Origin: Intestinimonas massiliensis (ex Afouda et al. 2020)
GTDB taxonomy: Bacteria > Bacillota > Clostridia > Oscillospirales > Oscillospiraceae
Length of the DNA: 5,648 bases
Reading direction: 5' to 3'
Assembly (NCBI RefSeq): GCF_900626285.1
Contig: NZ_LR131150.1
Span: forward strand, 1 to 5,648
Positions 4,629 through 5,648 of the stretch are shown here, piece after piece. The translations under genes were made by a program, and so were the position numbers. Every line of letters begins with the position of its first letter. Within the stretch, counting starts at the first letter, position 1. The notes under the pieces are model-generated. The model had not been told where the DNA came from and did no database searches. It saw only the letters and a program-made list of their open reading frames with translations.

Positions 4629-5648
4629 TTACAGCCCTTTCCGCAAATCCTCCTGTATCAGATCGCTCAACGCCTGTGACGGGCGTATTTTGACCGTCAG
4701 ACCGCCATCCTCATACCGCACCGTTGGAGGGTTATCCCACCACTTATAAACGGTGTTCTTCGATAGTCCAGTGCCAGCAATACAATCTTTCGGTCTGCCA
4801 TCCGGGTTCTGCTGCCGCCAGTCATATACTCGCTGCTGCGCTGATGGCCGCCCATTTCCCTTCCTCCAATTTGGATTTGTAACTGTTTGAATAGCCCGCA
4901 TAACCTCCATATGCTGTTCCTGCGTTCTACCGTTTCTCTTATTTCTCTCAACTCGAACATTGGTCAGTTTCTCAATATCTGCAATCGTGAAATTATAATA
5001 CTCCTTGTCGTATGCCTCCAGCGCACTCCGTATATCCTCCTCAGTCAATGCGTTCTCATGCTTCACCATCTGCAAGTCCTCAAACGCTGTCCGCATATCC
5101 TGCCGGAGCTGCTGCTTCGGCACATCGCATTTATAGGCGTAGATAGCAAGGCACATCAAATAGAAATACCGATGGCCGCCCTCGATGCTGCCGATCTGCC
5201 TCAGCCACCAATGGTAAAGGGCATACGGATCATCGCCGTGTACCTTTCCGGCTATATCCCACTTCTTTTTTCTCTTATTGCCCTCTATCACCACACGCTG
5301 ATACCATTCCGGGTATGCCTCCTTCGCCTGCGCCCTCGTCATTCTGGACGGATGAAACGGCTTATTTATATCCACCCGGTTCTCCGGCTTGATTGCGTAA
5401 GCGTTCAGATAATCCAGCGTCACACGCTCCCCTGTGCGGAAGGCCACCAACTCCGTACCGTACTTGGCGTTGATGCTCCCCACCATGCGGAAACCCTGAT
5501 TGATGGACTGGTACTGGATCGCCTTTAGCTGGGATGTTCCCTTGTACTCCCAGATGCGGAATGTGAGGTCATATTTGAGGCTCTTAAGCTGGACTTTGAT
5601 ATTGGGGTATAGATCTATCGGCTCCTTGAACACATAGTACAGGTGCAG
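4629..5648 (-). CDS. Plasmid replication protein, AEP/primase-like: central and C-terminal part of rep
   Basis: This is the 3' part of the same rep gene; its true start is at 565 after circularisation, so the apparent GTG start at 5633 (VFKEPIDLYP) is only Val152. In full-length numbering, FRMVGSINAKYG at about 199-210 resembles the third primase motif (Arg-x-Pro-Gly-Ser-x-Asn-x-Lys in relatives; here Val replaces the Pro). Residues about 290-345 (YHWWLRQIGSIEGGHRYFYL onward) resemble the helical domain that follows the catalytic core in primase-type Reps. Residues 431-452 (RPKDCIAGTGLSKNTVYKWW) form a clear helix-turn-helix, probably for origin binding. Translation ends at TAA 4631-4629. The next gene, the phd-like antitoxin, starts about 200 bp further on with its own promoter. 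AEP-type initiators usually imply theta-like rather than rolling-circle replication, and no rolling-circle Tyr motif was seen. Confidence 0.85.
   Translation of the reverse strand: MHLYYVFKEPIDLYPNIKVQLKSLKYDLTFRIWEYKGTSQLKAIQYQSINQGFRMVGSINAKYGTELVAFRTGERVTLDYLNAYAIKPENRVDINKPFHPSRMTRAQAKEAYPEWYQRVVIEGNKRKKKWDIAGKVHGDDPYALYHWWLRQIGSIEGGHRYFYLMCLAIYAYKCDVPKQQLRQDMRTAFEDLQMVKHENALTEEDIRSALEAYDKEYYNFTIADIEKLTNVRVERNKRNGRTQEQHMEVMRAIQTVTNPNWRKGNGRPSAQQRVYDWRQQNPDGRPKDCIAGTGLSKNTVYKWWDNPPTVRYEDGGLTVKIRPSQALSDLIQEDLRKGL
5522..5648. repeat. Terminal direct repeat, right copy (circular overlap)
   Basis: This is the second copy of bases 1-127. Removing one copy joins the rep reading frame without a gap or frame change: the Val codon at 5631-5633 is the same codon as 110-112, which is residue 152 of the joined protein. 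Confidence 0.95.

Noticed and set aside
4887..5528. 213-codon plus-strand frame opposite rep
   Set aside because: Antisense shadow; the minus strand carries the Rep with intact motifs.

Overview
The window is one complete small circular plasmid read slightly past its own start. Bases 1-127 are repeated exactly at 5522-5648, so the molecule closes into a circle of 5521 bp. All seven convincing genes lie on the minus strand. Strong Shine-Dalgarno sequences (AGGAGG type), a TTG start, the MobV relaxase, the primase-type Rep and the chloramphenicol acetyltransferase all point to a Gram-positive host, most likely a gut Clostridia (Lachnospiraceae/Oscillospiraceae-like). The host call is inference from protein style, not a database match.

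In the direction of transcription the circle reads as follows. (1) A promoter and palindromic operator (about 4447-4475) drive a tightly packed cluster: a Phd/YefM antitoxin (4425-4147), a RelE/ParE toxin with a probable TTG start (4154-3843), a RelB/DinJ-like antitoxin (3837-3607), a helix-turn-helix plasmid-maintenance protein (3610-3098) and a chloramphenicol acetyltransferase (3069-2446). Each gene overlaps or nearly abuts the next, and no internal promoter was seen. The resistance gene therefore seems to ride on the addiction/maintenance operon. (2) A 266-bp non-coding block (2180-2445) is packed with inverted repeats and is the likely oriT. Its mob-proximal end carries an extended -10 promoter. 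(3) A MobV relaxase gene follows (2179-935), ending at a strong GC-rich hairpin (907-932). (4) A non-coding leader/origin region of about 370 bp (566-934) contains a candidate rep promoter, an AT-rich stretch, and three related G5A4G5-type tracts that could form alternative RNA hairpins. (5) The rep gene (565 to 1, continuing at 5521 to 4629; 485 aa) crosses the arbitrary window junction. It encodes an archaeo-eukaryotic primase (AEP)-like replication protein with a C-terminal helix-turn-helix. (6) A gap of about 200 bp leads back to the antitoxin promoter.

Together this is a self-replicating, mobilizable (not self-conjugative), addiction-stabilised chloramphenicol-resistance plasmid. The most unusual features are the antitoxin-toxin-antitoxin trio, a cluster of perfect palindromes inside the helix-turn-helix gene that encode a repeated Tyr-Ala-His-Thr-Glu motif, and the switch-like purine-tract architecture in the rep leader.
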